Shown piece by piece: positions 13,107 to 26,628 of a stretch of 64,000 bases of DNA (its first letter is position 1; each line of letters opens with the position of its first letter). Position numbers and translations under genes: made by a program. The stretch lies in the NCBI GenBank assembly GCA_020226215.1, contig CM035235.1, positions 55,395,511 through 55,459,510 of the forward strand, given 5' to 3'. The notes beneath the pieces are model-generated. The model did not search any database and was not told where the DNA came from. It saw nothing but the letters and a program-made list of their open reading frames with translations. This stretch comes from Sindora glabra (lineage: Eukaryota > Streptophyta > Magnoliopsida > Fabales > Fabaceae).

Positions 13107-16100
13107 TTTGGTATTATAGCTTGATTATATTATGGTAACAAATTTGATCCAATTATAGCTTCCCAAATTTAATGACAAAAATTTTAATAATTAGAGCATC
13201 AAGTTGAGAGTATTCTTCAAATCCTAAAATTTATGAAATTTGGTGGAGAATGATTATATCAAAGTAAAAAATAATAGGAGTTTGATATGTTAGAGAATGA
13301 TAAGAAAAATGCATTATTAGAGACCTAAAGAAAATATTAGAAAGCATTATAGCTGTTCTTTGAAGTCATTGAAAAATATACATTTGAAAAAGTCTCATTT
13401 GCAAACATATCAAAAGAAGTATATGATATTCTGCAAAAATCCTACAAAGGTGATGATTATGTAAGATAAGTGCAGTTACAAACATTATGAGGAGATTTTG
13501 AGTCTTTAAACATGAATAGCTTAGAATCTATTACAACATACTTTAATTGAGTTTAGATTGTCGTAAACTAGTTGAAAGTTAATAGGAAGATATTTTAAAT
13601 ACTTGAGTTGTAGAAAAAATTATGTGATCCCTGACTGTAAAGTTCGAATATGTTGTTGTAATAATTGAATAATTGAAGAGTTGCAAGATGTATCATCCAT
13701 ATCAATGGATAAACTATTAGACTCATTATGCTCACACAAACAATGGATGAGCAAAAAGGCAATTAGCTTGAGTTTTGAGCAACCTTTGCAAAGTAGGGTT
13801 ATTTAACAAAATCATGAAGGTTATGAAGGTGGTTGAGAATGTGGAGGCTATTGAGGTGGTAGATGAGAACAAGGACAAAGACAAGGAAAAGGTGGTCATG
13901 TTAATACCATCAATAGAGAAAAATCAAATAATGGCAATCCTTTTAGAATTTAAGGAGGTCACGGTAAAGCAAAAAATAGATCTAATATCTAATGTCATAG
14001 ATACAATAAATTTGGACATTAATGAAATGAATGTTATTTAAGATGCCAGATAAGTTAACAGAACATGCAAATGCAATTGATGTTGAAAAGAATTTAGTGC
14101 TCTCATATAAATCAAATGAGTTAGATATAGAGTATACAAATACATGGTATCTTGATACTAGATATAGCAATTAAATGTGAGGGAAAAAAAAGAGATTTTG
14201 TCACATATAGATGAATCTATATGTGCAAAAGTTAATTTTGAAAATAAATCTAAAACTTCTATTATAGTGAAAGGTGACATCAACATTCAATCCAAAGATA
14301 GTACAAATATTATTATCACCAATATTTATTTAGTGCTAAATTTTTTTAAAACTTACTATATGTAAGTTAGTTTTTTTAAAAAGGGTAAAAAAAATTGATA
14401 TTCAAAATGGAGTTTGCATAATTAAAAGCAAAAATAGCAAGATGATTAGAAAAGTACAAATAACATAGAACTGTATGTTTCCTTTGAATTTACAAAAAAA
14501 AGCCTTGATGAATCTTTCAATAATTCTAAAAGATGAAAATTAGTTGTGGTATCTCTAGTTTAGTCATCTAAACTTTCGTAGGTTGAAGCTGTTAGCTTAG
14601 AAAAAGATGGTTACCAGTTTACTAGTAATTAATGCTTCTAATTACCAGTATAAAAGATGTATCCTTAGAAAGTAGCATAAAAATTCTTTTCCAATTAAGA
14701 AAGCTTGAAGAGTAAAATAACTATTAGAATTAGTATAAATAGACATTTGTGACCTAATTAAGGTAGAATCACCTCGAGGCTAATGGTACATTATAATTTT
14801 CGTGGATAATTTCAACTAAAAAAACCTAGGTATATTTTGCAAAAAAAATTAGAATTTGTTAGGAAATTTAAAGAATTTAAAGCTTTTGTTAAAAAGTAAA
14901 GTAACTTCTATATGAAAACTTTGAGATCTAACAAAGATGGAGAGTTTATATTGAATGAATTTTCAAACTTCTACAAAAGTTAAGGAATTCAGTGCTAAAT
15001 AATAGCTAATTATACTCTTTCCTAAAATGGTATAGCTAAAAAAAAATAGAATAATTTTTAAAATGGCTAAAAGTTTACTAAAAGTTAAAGCTTTGCCAAA
15101 AACAATTTAGGTAAAAGCTATTGCCTCTATTGTATTTTTATTGAAAATATACCTAACAAAGAGTGTTCCTAGAAAAACTCTTGAAGAAGTTTGAAATGGT
15201 AGCAAGCCAGATGTTTCATTCCTACGTGTATTTAGGTGTATTGCATATTCTCATATTCTAGATAAGTGAAGAAATGAGCTAGATGAGAAAAGCCAATAAT
15301 GCATTTTCATTGGTTATGATAATGTGATAAAAGATACAAGTTATATAACCTAGTAATAGAAGAAGTAGTTATCAGTAAAAATGTTTAATTCATTGAAGAT
15401 GAAGCTTGTCTTGGAATCAAAGTGATGAACAATAGCATTAATAAGTCATTATAAAAAAAATGAACTAAAGTTAGTTAAAACAAATAACTTTGTTCCTGAC
15501 AATCCATTTCCTATCAGAAGCTCTCCTTTATGAACAACAATTCTAGAAACTTCAATTGGTCTTCAACAAAAGCAAGTGATGCTAGCTTGCTTGCATGATT
15601 ATATGGTTGTATAAAATAATGACAAATAATGATACAACTATTAATGAAACACTTGTAAACTTTGTCTATTTGTAAATTATGACTTTATTTTCTATGAAGA
15701 TGTAGTAGTAAATGAACAATAGGTTCAAGTAATGGATGATAAAATCCATTCAATCAAGAAAAATAACACATAAGAGTTTGCAACTTTTCCACCTGATAAA
15801 AGGCCTATTGGTGTCAATTAGGTGTACAAGATAAAATACAAACTTGATGATCACGTTAATTATTACAAAGTTATATTAGTAGTTAAAGGTTATAAACAGA
15901 AGTTAGGAATTGACTATTTTGAAATATTTGCACTAGTTTCTAGAATAGATACCATTCAAATAATTCTTGCCCTTGCAACATAGAATAAATAGAAGATCTA
16001 TTAAATGGGTGTAAGGTCAGCATTTTTGAATGGCATCCTTGAAGAAGAAGTTTATGTAAAGCGAACATCATGTTAAGTGAAAAAAGGATATAAAGAAAAA

Positions 16101-16408
16101 GTCTACTATTTGAAAAAGGATTTGTATGGATTAAAACAAGAACTTCGAGCTTGGGCTACACATATCAATGCATATCTATTGTAGGATGGATTCTAAAAAT
16201 ATCCTTATGAGTATACATTATATTTCAAGTGAGAAGCTAATGGAGTTCTAATAATTGTATGCTTTTATGTTAATGACTTGATATTTATAGGAAATTCTAA
16301 AGAGATGTTTGTAGAATTTAGAGAGGCTATGACTATCTAATTTGAAATGATAGATATGGGACTAATGGCTTATTTCTTATGCATTAAAGTGTAATAAACT
16401 AATAAAGG
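13107..16408 (+). pseudogene. Copia A gag to reverse transcriptase, 5' part
   Basis: Contains, in broken frames, gag (about 13133-13900, with a basic linker near 13775-14041), protease/pre-integrase (about 14050-14700), integrase (about 14700-15330) and most of reverse transcriptase (about 15780-16400). The RT active-site box reads YVND at 16266-16277 where copia elements have YVDD, so one catalytic aspartate is already lost. Many stops are present. The coding region breaks at 16408 where element B inserts and resumes at 27096. Confidence 0.8.
16404..16408 (+). repeat. Target site duplication AAAGG (left copy)
   Basis: AAAGG at 16404-16408 abuts the 5' LTR of element B and is repeated at 27091-27095 directly after its 3' LTR. 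Removing B plus one copy puts the two halves of element A's reverse transcriptase back in the same frame, which proves the insertion point. Confidence 0.9.
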
Positions 16409-16862
16409 TGTTAGGTTTTCTATTATGGACTTATTAATTTAATAATAAAATAAGATGTAAAAGGGTTTAGCTTAATATTAAAATGATTGAATAATTTGGG
16501 TCCAGTAGTAATCTAACCCAATTAACGTGATAACAAGTAGTTCTTAGTGATAGGTCAATATTATCAATATAAATGAGGGTCACTACTCCTAAATGCTTTA
16601 ATTGATTTTGAACACTCCCCACTGGTGTTAGAAAGCCTCTCAAGTTAAGTTTTCATTTAGGATTGATAAGAGCAATAAATCTTTATTAAAGTTCATAATC
16701 AAGATCGATTGTTGATAGTTCATGAGCTACAACAAATCCTAATTTCACATTTAGCATATAATAGATTCATCAGCTAATAATAAATTATTTTATCCATATT
16801 TAATATTATCTTTTCACATGATTTAATTAGGATTATTATTTTATAGAACTTTCATTTTAGCA
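16409..16862 (+). repeat. 5' LTR of copia B
   Basis: Starts TGTTAGGTTTTCTATTATGG and ends TTTTAGCA. It matches 26629-27090 over its full length with scattered substitutions. Confidence 0.9.
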
Positions 16863-17367
16863 ATTGGTATTATAGCCAGTAAATCATGTAAATTGTATAT
16901 ATTATTACATCAATTTAGGATTCAAATTTTATCTTTTGAATTATATTATATTTGGTGATAAATTATTCTTAATGAAAATTGCTATAAATTTCAAATTTAT
17001 TTCATAGTGCTCATATTATTTATTTTGTGCTTATATATATATTATTTTTGTTCCTTGTGAATGATATACACATTGTATGTATGAGAAATTTTTATATGAT
17101 TCATTCATATATTATATGTGTTTTTGGATGAATTTTATTTTGTTGGATGAATTGCAAATGATTATGTTTTTCTAAGAAATTATTTATTTATTTATTTTTG
17201 GCATGATAAATATCATGTTTTATTATTATGGTTTTAAGATCATTTCATTATAAGTTTCATTTTTTTGTGGATATGAATACTATTTTTCATATATATGTGT
17301 AGGTATATGATTTTCATATATATGAAAAATAAGATTTTTACAATTTTCCAATATATGTATATATGCA

Positions 17368-20300
17368 TATAATACCCTGATTTATATTTAAATTACTTTA
17401 TCTCCAAACTCCAAGAGAGAAAAATTTTATTCATTATGATACTAAAATTTCATTGGATTGGCAAAGGTTTTACCTTTCAAATTTATTTAAATGGTTCAAA
17501 TAGAGGTTTTCGCATAAAATTTAGAATATTTAATAAATCACAAGTGTATTTAAAATTTTAGTTGTTATTTATTTTAAAAAGGAAATCTAGATATAAAAAA
17601 TTCCTATCGAAAGACATTGAAAATTTATTTATACGTATTTGGAAACTTTTTAAGTTTATTGAAATATTATAGAAACTAATAAACAATTGGGATCAACTTT
17701 ATTTGAAATGAAATGTTAAGATTTCCTAAAGAAGATAAGCTTATATGGTGCGAAAAACATGGAATCAAAACTTAAAGCTCCTTTTTCTATTTTTCCCTTT
17801 TTACCTGATTAGCCCTCCTTTTCTTTGTTTCTCACAACTTTCTCTCTCTTTTCTTTTCTTCTTCTTTCTTCTCCTCTTTACTAGTGTCGAAACTAGCCCC
17901 TTTTCTAGTTGCTATGTGATTACCATTGCCATGCTATCTTCACACATACTATCCATAGCTAGCAGTAATGAAGGTGTAGTAATGACAACCACTGATTGCA
18001 GTGAAACTTGCAGATGAAGTAAAGCCTTTAGCCCTTTTTCCTTTGTCGGAGTTCCAACGCCTTGCTACTGCTATTAAGCTCCGACCAGCTACATTAGGAA
18101 ACGATAAGTTGGTTTACACCTTGAGCTTTAATATTTTTTGCTAATTGAAATGAATCTAAGAAACTCATTTTTGTACTTTTATGATGTATGATAATATATG
18201 GGAAATATATGATTTTTATGCCATAAATGTTAAAATAATAAGAGTGAGGTCATTATAAGGTATTAAATGATAATATTTTCAATGATGACTGTACATTGTA
18301 GAAAACCTATATTGTGAGTAATAATTAAATACATGATAATGACTTTGTAAATAAGAGTTTATGATATAGATCGCTAAAAGGATACAATTAGAATATCTTT
18401 AAGATGTTGTCCTTGAATATTTTAAGGATTTGAGCATAAGTTAAAAAACTTATTCTTAAAAGCATTTTGGAGATAAATGTTGATGTATAAGAAAAATTTG
18501 ATTCTCATATTGTGGAACATTAAAATAATATAGTTGGAATATATATATATATATATGTATACATGTATAGAATGTTACATTTTTAATATTTCATAAGGTT
18601 CAAGAAAACCATTATGGTGAGTAATACTAAATACCTAAGGATAGCCTTTGAAATAAGACTTTATGCTATGGAATGCTTATATAATATGATCAAAATCTCT
18701 TTAAAGCATTATATTTTAATGGCTAAGTTATTTTAAAATTATTTTTAGAAAAACCTAATTTTATCACTGTGATTTGATTAATTGGTATAAAATTAATGAA
18801 ATGGAAATTTATGATCTTTTTATGATAAATGTGAAACTAAAGAAATGATGATATAAAATGAATAAGTAACATGAAAAGAGTTCTTAAGGTATCAATTTCT
18901 GATCTTTCTATTTATATGATTTAAAACTAAAAATCCCTGAACAATGGCATAATTGAATTACAAGTTAATGTAAGGAAAAATAAAAAGAAAAATATAAAAT
19001 ATAAAATACTATACATTATGATTAAATTTAAATTTATGGTATGTGAAAAGAAAGTAAGTAATATTCATATATTCATAAATTATTGTATAAATTGTGAAGT
19101 AGAAAGAATAAGTGAAAAGATGAGAATAGATACCTTAAACTTTTAAAAGCAAACAAGTGTTACCAAGTAAGTATATATCCCACTCCAAATTAATATCTTA
19201 TTATAAAGCATTTAGATATCATAATTTGTAACCCTTTTTATAATGACATGGATCATATGCTATTCATTTGTGAATTTATAATAACATAATTGCGAATTAT
19301 AGTATATATTATGAAATCAATCTCATAGTAAGTAACTAAAAAATGATACGTATGATAAGTTAGTAATTATTTGCTTGATAGAATGTCAAAATAGGCTCTT
19401 GAGGCATAATGATGTCATTATTGATTATTGGTTAATTGTGATAAAATATGATGGTAAAGGATGTCATTTGTATTATGATTGGATTTACATTGTTACATAT
19501 TGATGTTTAGTGGAACAATAGACTATGGATGTGTATAACATTAAGTGATTGTGAATTTACTATTATGGTTATGTGAGAAGGCATTGTGGTATTGTTGTAT
19601 GTATATATTATTATATGCTGATTTGCCGCATGATAATGGATAGTTGAATTGTGTTATAATTACATTGAAAATGTGATTTATAGAATTAAGCTCTATTATG
19701 TATACCATGATATGAAATATGCCACAAGTAGCATTTTGAAATGAGAAATATGACAAGGCAATGATATGAAAGCTGGATGAAAATTCTCAGTAATAAGGAA
19801 GGCGGGTATAAGGTTGACTTGAGATGAATAAGGATAAAAAGGTGAGTAGGGTATAAGGTTGGACCAAAAGTTAAAAGGTTAATGTATATATTTCAATTAT
19901 GATTAATATACATTTATGATGTGACATGGAAACTTATTTATGATTAAACATCTTTGATTAATGTGATTATGATAATTTGATATGATTATAAAGACTTGAT
20001 GTGAATGTGATGATTTTATTGTAATTAAGGCTTAATTACTATTTGTGAATGTGATAACCACTTGAAATAGGTGCGAGTGGTTATCTTTGATTGATGTGAT
20101 TATGATAATTTGATGTGATTATAAAGACTTGATGTGAATGTGATGATTTTATCATAATTGAGCCTTTATGACTGTTTGTGATGTGATAACCACTCGAAAT
20201 GGATACATTTATTTCTATTATGATTCATATGCATTTATAATGTGACATAGAAACTTGTTTATAATTGAATATGTTTGATTGATGTGATTATAAAGACTTG

Positions 20301-21054
20301 ATGTAAATATAATGATTCTATTGTAATTGTGCCTTCATAACTGCTTGTGAATGTGATAACCATTCGAAATAGGTGCAAGTGATATGATGATGATATTGTG
20401 TGCCAATGAATAATTGAGATTACTTTAAATTATAATATGAAATATAAAATCTAAGCTATGTATAGGTGAATACTCAACCCAAGGCTTGATTCCGTATTTT
20501 TCCAAAAAAAAATCAAGGAGTTTAGATAGTCTTTACTCCTTTAATCAAATATCTAATCAGCATGTGACCATTTAATATAATTGAAATAAGAGCTAGAAGT
20601 GATAAATATATGCTCACTCAATTCCCGTAACTCATTCTAGTTTATTTTCAATATTTTCAAGTTAATATAAGTATGTTTGAGCTTTGTTACATCCATGAAA
20701 AATTAAAGACAACCTGGTTGAAGAATTCTGACAATTAAATTAGAATCGAGATATATATATAAAGAGAGAGATTATGTTGATTCAACACTTAATGTGTTGA
20801 ATGTTATGTAGTATTCTATATGTTAGAGATGCTATCATATCTATAAAAAGTACAGGTTTTGTGATTTAGGGTAAGTGACCCTCGGAAAGTGCCTAAAAAT
20901 AGGAGAAACTCTACCCTTTTTTCTATAAGAATTTATAGTATGATTTGAGTTCTCATAAAAATAAAGAGATTAAAACTAGAGAAATCATTGGTGAGGCTGG
21001 TGAATACCGAGTATCGAGATTCACATCGGTCACAATTGGATCTAGCTCATGACA
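17368..21054. mobile_element. Probable solo LTR in leader of copia B
   Basis: A 3.7-kb block with no retrotransposon coding interrupts B's leader. It starts TATAATACCCTGATTT, resembling a mutated TGTAACACCC-type LTR start common in plant gypsy elements, and ends TGACA. Both sides carry ATGCA (17363-17367 and 21055-21059), a candidate 5-bp target duplication. Internally there is a pyrimidine-rich block (17780-17890), tandem repeats (19880-20390) and a CTCGGAAAGTGCCTAAAAAT block near 20880, which recall long gypsy LTRs with a transcription start region. The family is unconfirmed and the ends are tentative. An alternative right end is at 20691 (TGTTACA), but that has no matching duplication. Confidence 0.5.
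19880..20390 (+). repeat. Imperfect tandem repeats of 133 and 188 bp
   Basis: The segment TTTGATTRATGTGATTATRATAATTT...GTGATAACCAYTYGAAAT occurs three times, starting near 19951, 20084 and 20272. The first and third copies are also preceded by a shared TATTTCWATTATGATT...GTGACATRGAAACTT block. This gives a compound repeat typical of the unstable part of long LTRs. Confidence 0.75.
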
Positions 21055-21860
21055 ATGCATTTTCAAATGGCAATTTTAGATTCATATTAATTCTAGCAAT
21101 GAACTGTTTTCAAACCATGATTTTACTATTTTACAATATAATATTTTGATGGTTTTTCTTGGTGTGCTTTATTTTTTTTTCTCTTAGAAAATGTTAACAT
21201 GTTGAAATGAACATTTTTTTTTTGTTTTAAGATTATATCGTTTTTGTTCAATCAACATTTAAACGGTATTGCCATTTACAATTATAGCAAACCATACAAA
21301 ATGCTTTAAACTATCTTTTGGCATGTTTTTAAAAGGTTGTAAATGGTTATAACTTTTTTTTTATTTCGGGTATTTTTTATTTCTAGAAAATGGCCATAAT
21401 TTTTCCATTAATTCTTGGTATATTTTTTTGAATCTCATAATTTTGATTTATGGAAATTGATTGGTATCCATTATTATGATTGAAACATAATTAAAGAGAA
21501 TTATAAATTACTTATTTTGATTACCTTGCATTATATATATATAGAAGCATCTAAAATGTAATTTTTAGGCTCCATTCTCTGAGCTATTTTTGGGCATTTT
21601 TTAAACTTTTTTGAAATTAAAAATATTTTAATTATTTTTGCTCATTTATTTTGGATAGCTAAATAATTTTATTTTGGACTAAAAATTTTATTGTAATATT
21701 ATTGCATTTTAGGCTTCCACATATATTTTTTTTGTGAAATTTTTAAATAATGTTTGGTCCATTAATTATTTTTCTATGTGTGTGTGTGTGTGTGTGTATA
21801 TGAAAATAATTTTAAAAAATTACTTACACTTATGTTATACTAAAAAATTTTATATAATTG

Positions 21861-22145
21861 TGAGCCCACTTATCATGGGCCTAATGACATAAGATTTTAT
21901 TCATTTTTAATAAAATGGTAGTTAGAATAAGAAGAATATAATATTGATAATATTTTATTACCTTATCGATATAATATTATTAATTTGATTTGTTAGTGAT
22001 AACATAAGTGTAGGAATGAATATTATGTTTCTAAAATTTTTATCACCCTATTGGTACTAAAATTTTAGAAATATAACATTTAGTTCTTGTATTACATTAT
22101 AAGGCCTTGAATGCCCTATCGATATTAGGCCTTATAATGTAATAC
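21861..22145 (+). other. Cluster of stem-loops in the leader of copia B
   Basis: Between the candidate solo LTR and gag lie four inverted repeats: GCCCA/TGGGC near 21863; a 12-bp stem at 21943-21954/21973-21984; a perfect 13-bp stem at 22028-22040/22059-22071; and a perfect 19-bp stem at 22089-22107/22127-22145. The last three have loops of 18-19 bases that share the centre CCYTATYGRTAY although their stems differ. Element C has the counterpart at 30282-30478. A structured packaging, dimerisation or translation-control region of the genomic RNA is a possible role. This is inference from sequence only. Confidence 0.65.
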
Positions 22146-22243
22146 TAAGTTCAATTGCATAGTTCACTGAGAAATTTTTTTAGCATGATTAAGGTTAAAT
22201 ATGTATTAATATTTTAAAATTTATTTCTTTAACTTCTTTATCT

Positions 22244-22810
22244 ATGCAATTAAATGCAATTAAGATGCTTAATGGGACTAATCAGAAGAATCAAACTGAA
22301 TCAATAAAACTATATCTAGCAGTTTGTAATCTTAACCTATCAATTAAGGAAGTAAAACCTCAAATTAATGTTAAGTTTATAACAAATCAAAAGAATTATC
22401 ATAAAAAGTGGACCCACTCTAACAAGAGAGTACATTCCCGAAATGACAAATGCAAAAGAGTTCTTAGATTCTATATTAAAAAATTATAAGAAATTTGATA
22501 AGGCTGAAAAAGGATGATATCTTTTATTACTTGAGAAATTAGTGTATGATGGTGTTAATAAGGTGAAAGAGCATATTCTAAGATTGATTAACTATTACAA
22601 CAAGTTGAAAACTATGCAAGTTAATTTAGGAGAAAGTTATTTGACTTGACATGTATTAGAGTTTCTTCTACCTCAATTTGACGTTCTAAAAATATCTTAT
22701 AATATTTAAAAAACAAAATGGACTATTAATAAACTAATCTCAATTATTATAGAAGCATAGGAAGACATGAAGAAAGGAAAGGCTCAAGTAATTAATTACA
22801 TCTTTCATGG
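22244..22810 (+). pseudogene. gag of copia B
   Basis: Starts with AIKMLNGTNQKNQTESIKLYL, the copia gag N-terminal pattern LNGTNYxxWxxxIxxYL with the key W lost. It continues after an indel through a UBN2-like segment near 22480-22760 (a stretch like VNKVKEHILRLINYYNKLKTM). Stops at about 22519, 22648 and 22709 interrupt it. The CCHC knuckle at about 22950-22992 keeps Cys and His at two positions but has Tyr where the first and last Cys should be. Confidence 0.7.
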
Positions 22811-22824
22811 CATACATTTAAAGC

Positions 22825-25800
22825 ATGGTGGAAGGTCTAATAAAAAAGATAACAAGAGACACTATAACTATAGAAAGAAAAAAGGTAAAAAAGGTGAATC
22901 TAGTGGACAATAATACTATTAACCTAATAAGGCCCAATTCAAAAGGTAACTATAGGTTCTGTAAGAAGTACAGACATAAGAAAGTAGACTATTTTAAATA
23001 CAAGAAATGGGTTAAGAAGAAAAAGATAGGTACCCATTTAGCTTTAGTCTATTTTAAGTCAAACATTGTTGATGTACTTTTAAACTCTTGGTGGTTGGAT
23101 ACTAGTGTGACTATTCATGTGACTATTTATTTTCAAGCACTGACAAATCTAAGGAAGCCAAATAAAGAAGAGCTAATTGTGAGACTTAGAAATGAAGATA
23201 AAGTTAAAGTAGAGAATATAGGATCAGTGAAGTTGAAGTTAAAGACTGGATATGAGCTTTTATTGAATAATATATTTTATATACCTTTCATGAGAAGGAA
23301 TTTAACTTCAGTTGTTACTTTGAATTTTGTTAGATACTCTTGTTATTTTGGAAATGGAAAAATTAAATTATTTTATAAATCTTTTGTTATTGGTATTGGT
23401 TCTATGTGTGATGGTTTATATGGAGCTGATCTAGATCCTAATTTTATGAACTCTATAAACTCCATTATAGGTAAGGAAAAATGTTGAATTGATGAAAGAT
23501 CCTTAATGTTATCGAATAGATTAAGGCAGATCTCTGAAGAAAGAATTCATAAACTCATGAAAAGAGAAGTACTTTATGATCTGAACTTCTTAGATTTTGG
23601 AACATGTGTAAATTGCATTAAAGGAAAACTTATAGCTAGAATTAGAAAAGGTAATAGAAGTGGAAAGGAAAATATTTTAGAATTGATCTACACTGATATT
23701 AGTAGGCTTATCACACCTAATGCTATGGGTGGCTACAAATACTTCATTACATTCATTGATAATTACTCCAAATTTGATTGGGTGGAGCCATTTAGTAATA
23801 AGTTAAAATTGCTAGAAGCCTTTAAGTCATTCAAGGTAACAGTTGAACTGAAACTAGGGAAACAAATAAAATATGTTAATTTTGATAAAGGTGATGAGTA
23901 TTATGGTAGGTACAATGAAATAGGAGGAAACCTTGATCCTTTTGCAAGATACCTACAAGATTATGGAATTCAAGTAAGTTACACCATTCTTGGTACATCG
24001 AAGCAAAATAGAATTATAGAAAGGAGGAGTAAAACTCTTATGAACATGGTAAGATGCATGTTGACCTATACTTCATTACTAGAATTCTTATGGGCTGATG
24101 CATTAAGAACAACAGCATACATTTTAAATCAAGTTCCTAGTAAATCAGTATCTTATGAACTATTATATAGTAAAAAGCCTACTCTATAGGATTTTCAAGT
24201 TTAGAGTTGCAAAGCTGAAGTAAAACTATATATTTTATCCACAAGGAAACTTGATTCAAAAACTATTAGTGGATACTTCATTACGTATTATAGTGGCTCA
24301 AGGGAAAACATATTTTACTATCTAACTTATTCGACTAAAGTAGTTAAGTTTAACCAAGTTATCTTCTTTGAGGATGAGTTGAATAGTAAAAACTAAATAC
24401 CACATATCATGAATTTCTCTGAAGATAGAACAATTATTTTGTCAGCTCCAATATTAGGAGAATTATCTTCTATTACTTTACCGGTTAATCCAATATAGCT
24501 AATGGCAGAAGATATTGAGCTAAATGAAAATAAAGATATTCTATTAAGAAGATCTCATAGAGTTCACAGATTGGCAATTCTAATGATTATATTGTATATC
24601 TATGGGACCATGAATGTGATATCAATGACGAAACTAATCTTATAACCTTTTCTTAAGCTATATTTAGTTCAAACTATTCTGATTAGATGAATTCTATAAA
24701 GGATAAGTTAGTTTCAATGCATTAAAATCAAGTGTGGGATTTAGTAGAGCTTTCTGCAAGTTGTAAGTCACTTAGATGCAAATGAATCTTCAAGACTAAG
24801 AAGGGTGCTTAATGTGAAGTTGAAAGGTACAAAACTAGATTGGTAGCAATAGGCTACACCTAGATATAAGGTATAAATTACAAAGAAACCTTTTCACTAG
24901 TTTCAACTAAAGACTCATTTTATGTCGTCATGGCTTTGATGGCTCATTTTGATTTAAAGTTATATCACATAAATGTAAAAATAGTCTTCTTAAATGGTGA
25001 TCTAACAAAAATTGTGATGGTTTCCAAGAGAAAGGAAATGAGCCACTTATGTGTTAGCTTAAAATGTTCATTTATGGCTTTGAACAAAATTCTAGATAAA
25101 AGTACCTTAAATTTGATAAGGTAATGACTTTTCTTAGGTTCAAAAAGAATGTAGTGGACCACTATATTTATATGAGCAATTTTATTATTTTAGTGCTATA
25201 AATGGATGACATTCTCCTTGTAAGCAATGATATAAACTTACTGACTGAGATAAAACAAATGTTATACAAACATTTTGATATGAAGTATCTTAGAAATGTC
25301 TTTTATGTTTTAGGGATAGAGATCTATCATGACAAATCACGTGGTTTGCTTGGTTTTTCTCAATAGACTTACATTAAGAAAGTACTGCAAATGTTTAATA
25401 TGTCAATCTACTTTCAAGTTTCTACACCTATTTCAAAAGAAAATTTTTTCTCGAAGTCCCAATATCCTCAAAATAATGTTGAAATAGAAAGAATGAAAAA
25501 TATCCCATATGTATTAATTGTTGATAGCCTAATGTATGCTTAAATATGTACGCATCCTGATATAACCTATGATATTAGTGTACTAGGGAGATATTTCAAT
25601 AATCTTAGTTAGAGACATTGGACTGCTACAAAGAAAGTTATAAGTTATCTACATGATATAAAAAATTACATAATAACCTATAAGAGATTAGGAGATCTCA
25701 TAGTTATAGGCTACTTGAATTCAAATTTTAGTAGTTGTCTGGATGATAATAAATTTATATTTGGATATATCTTCATGATGGTAAGAGGAGTTATATTGTG

Positions 25801-26206
25801 GAAAAATGTTAAGCAGTCCTTAACAACAATCTCTGCTATAGAAGCAGATTATGTCGCATGTTACAAAGCCACTTGTACTATTGTATGGCTAAGGAATTTA
25901 ATGGCTAGTTTCAAGATTTTTGAGAGCATCTATAAACCCTTGACCATTTATTGTACTAATACAACTACTATAAACTTCTCTCATAATAATAAAAGTTTTG
26001 CCCGTACAAAGAATTTTAATATAAAGTATCAATTTATGCAAGAGAAGGTACACAAATATATCATATGTATTGAACATATTTCTATAGATCATATGTTTGT
26101 GAATTTAGTGGCCGAAGGCTTAGCAATAAGAATATATTATGATCATGTAATTAATATAGGATTAGCTAATTTTTTTTTATGTTTTAGGTTAGTAGGAGTT
26201 TTATGA
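22825..26206 (+). pseudogene. Protease-integrase-RT-RNase H of copia B
   Basis: 22825-23487 carries the degenerate zinc knuckle and the protease, where the catalytic box reads WWLDTSVT (family WWLDSGAT). 23506-24189 is a long open integrase frame with CVNCIKGK, ITFIDNYSKFDWVE, NFDKGDEYYG and the Glu of the IIERR segment. It stops at TAG 24187-24189. RT follows at about 24690-25500 with the active-site region MDDILLVSND preceded by a stop (25199-25201). RNase H is at 25715-26206 with an AIEADYVACYKAT stretch. The integrase frame alone is well preserved; the remainder is broken by stops and indels, so it cannot transpose by itself. Confidence 0.85.
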
Positions 26207-26628
26207 TATAAATTATTTTCTTAAGATATATGTTTTGCCATATATTATGCACATTTTTATTACGACATATTTATAAAGATGTTTAGACCTTGTCTCAATA
26301 TTGTGTTAAAAATTATGATTCTCATTTAGTATCTTAGGTGGATGCTTCAATCCAATATGTAAAAATTTACATATATCATCATAATTTTGCTATGTAAATT
26401 TTATTAAGCATAATTTTATTATGTATATCTCTATCGAATATTATATATGGTCAGTAAAGTGTAAGTGTACAATATATATATTTTATTGATATTCTATTGG
26501 ATACTATGTTTAATATTATTGAATATTTATGATCTCAATTTAGACTAATGGATGGAAAGATGCCATAGTTTTCTTTTATATCTTATTAAAGTGACCACTA
26601 TTATTGACTTACAGTCCAAGTGGAAAAT

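Noticed and set aside
17745..18017. 90-codon frame with a hydrophobic, signal-peptide-like start
   Set aside because: The Leu/Phe run comes from a plain T/C-rich tract in the candidate LTR; there is no domain and no support for translation.
20685..20691. TGTTACA as the right end of the candidate solo LTR
   Set aside because: It would match a TGTAACA-type start, but the bases after it (TCCAT) do not match ATGCA, whereas the end at 21054 has the matching ATGCA.
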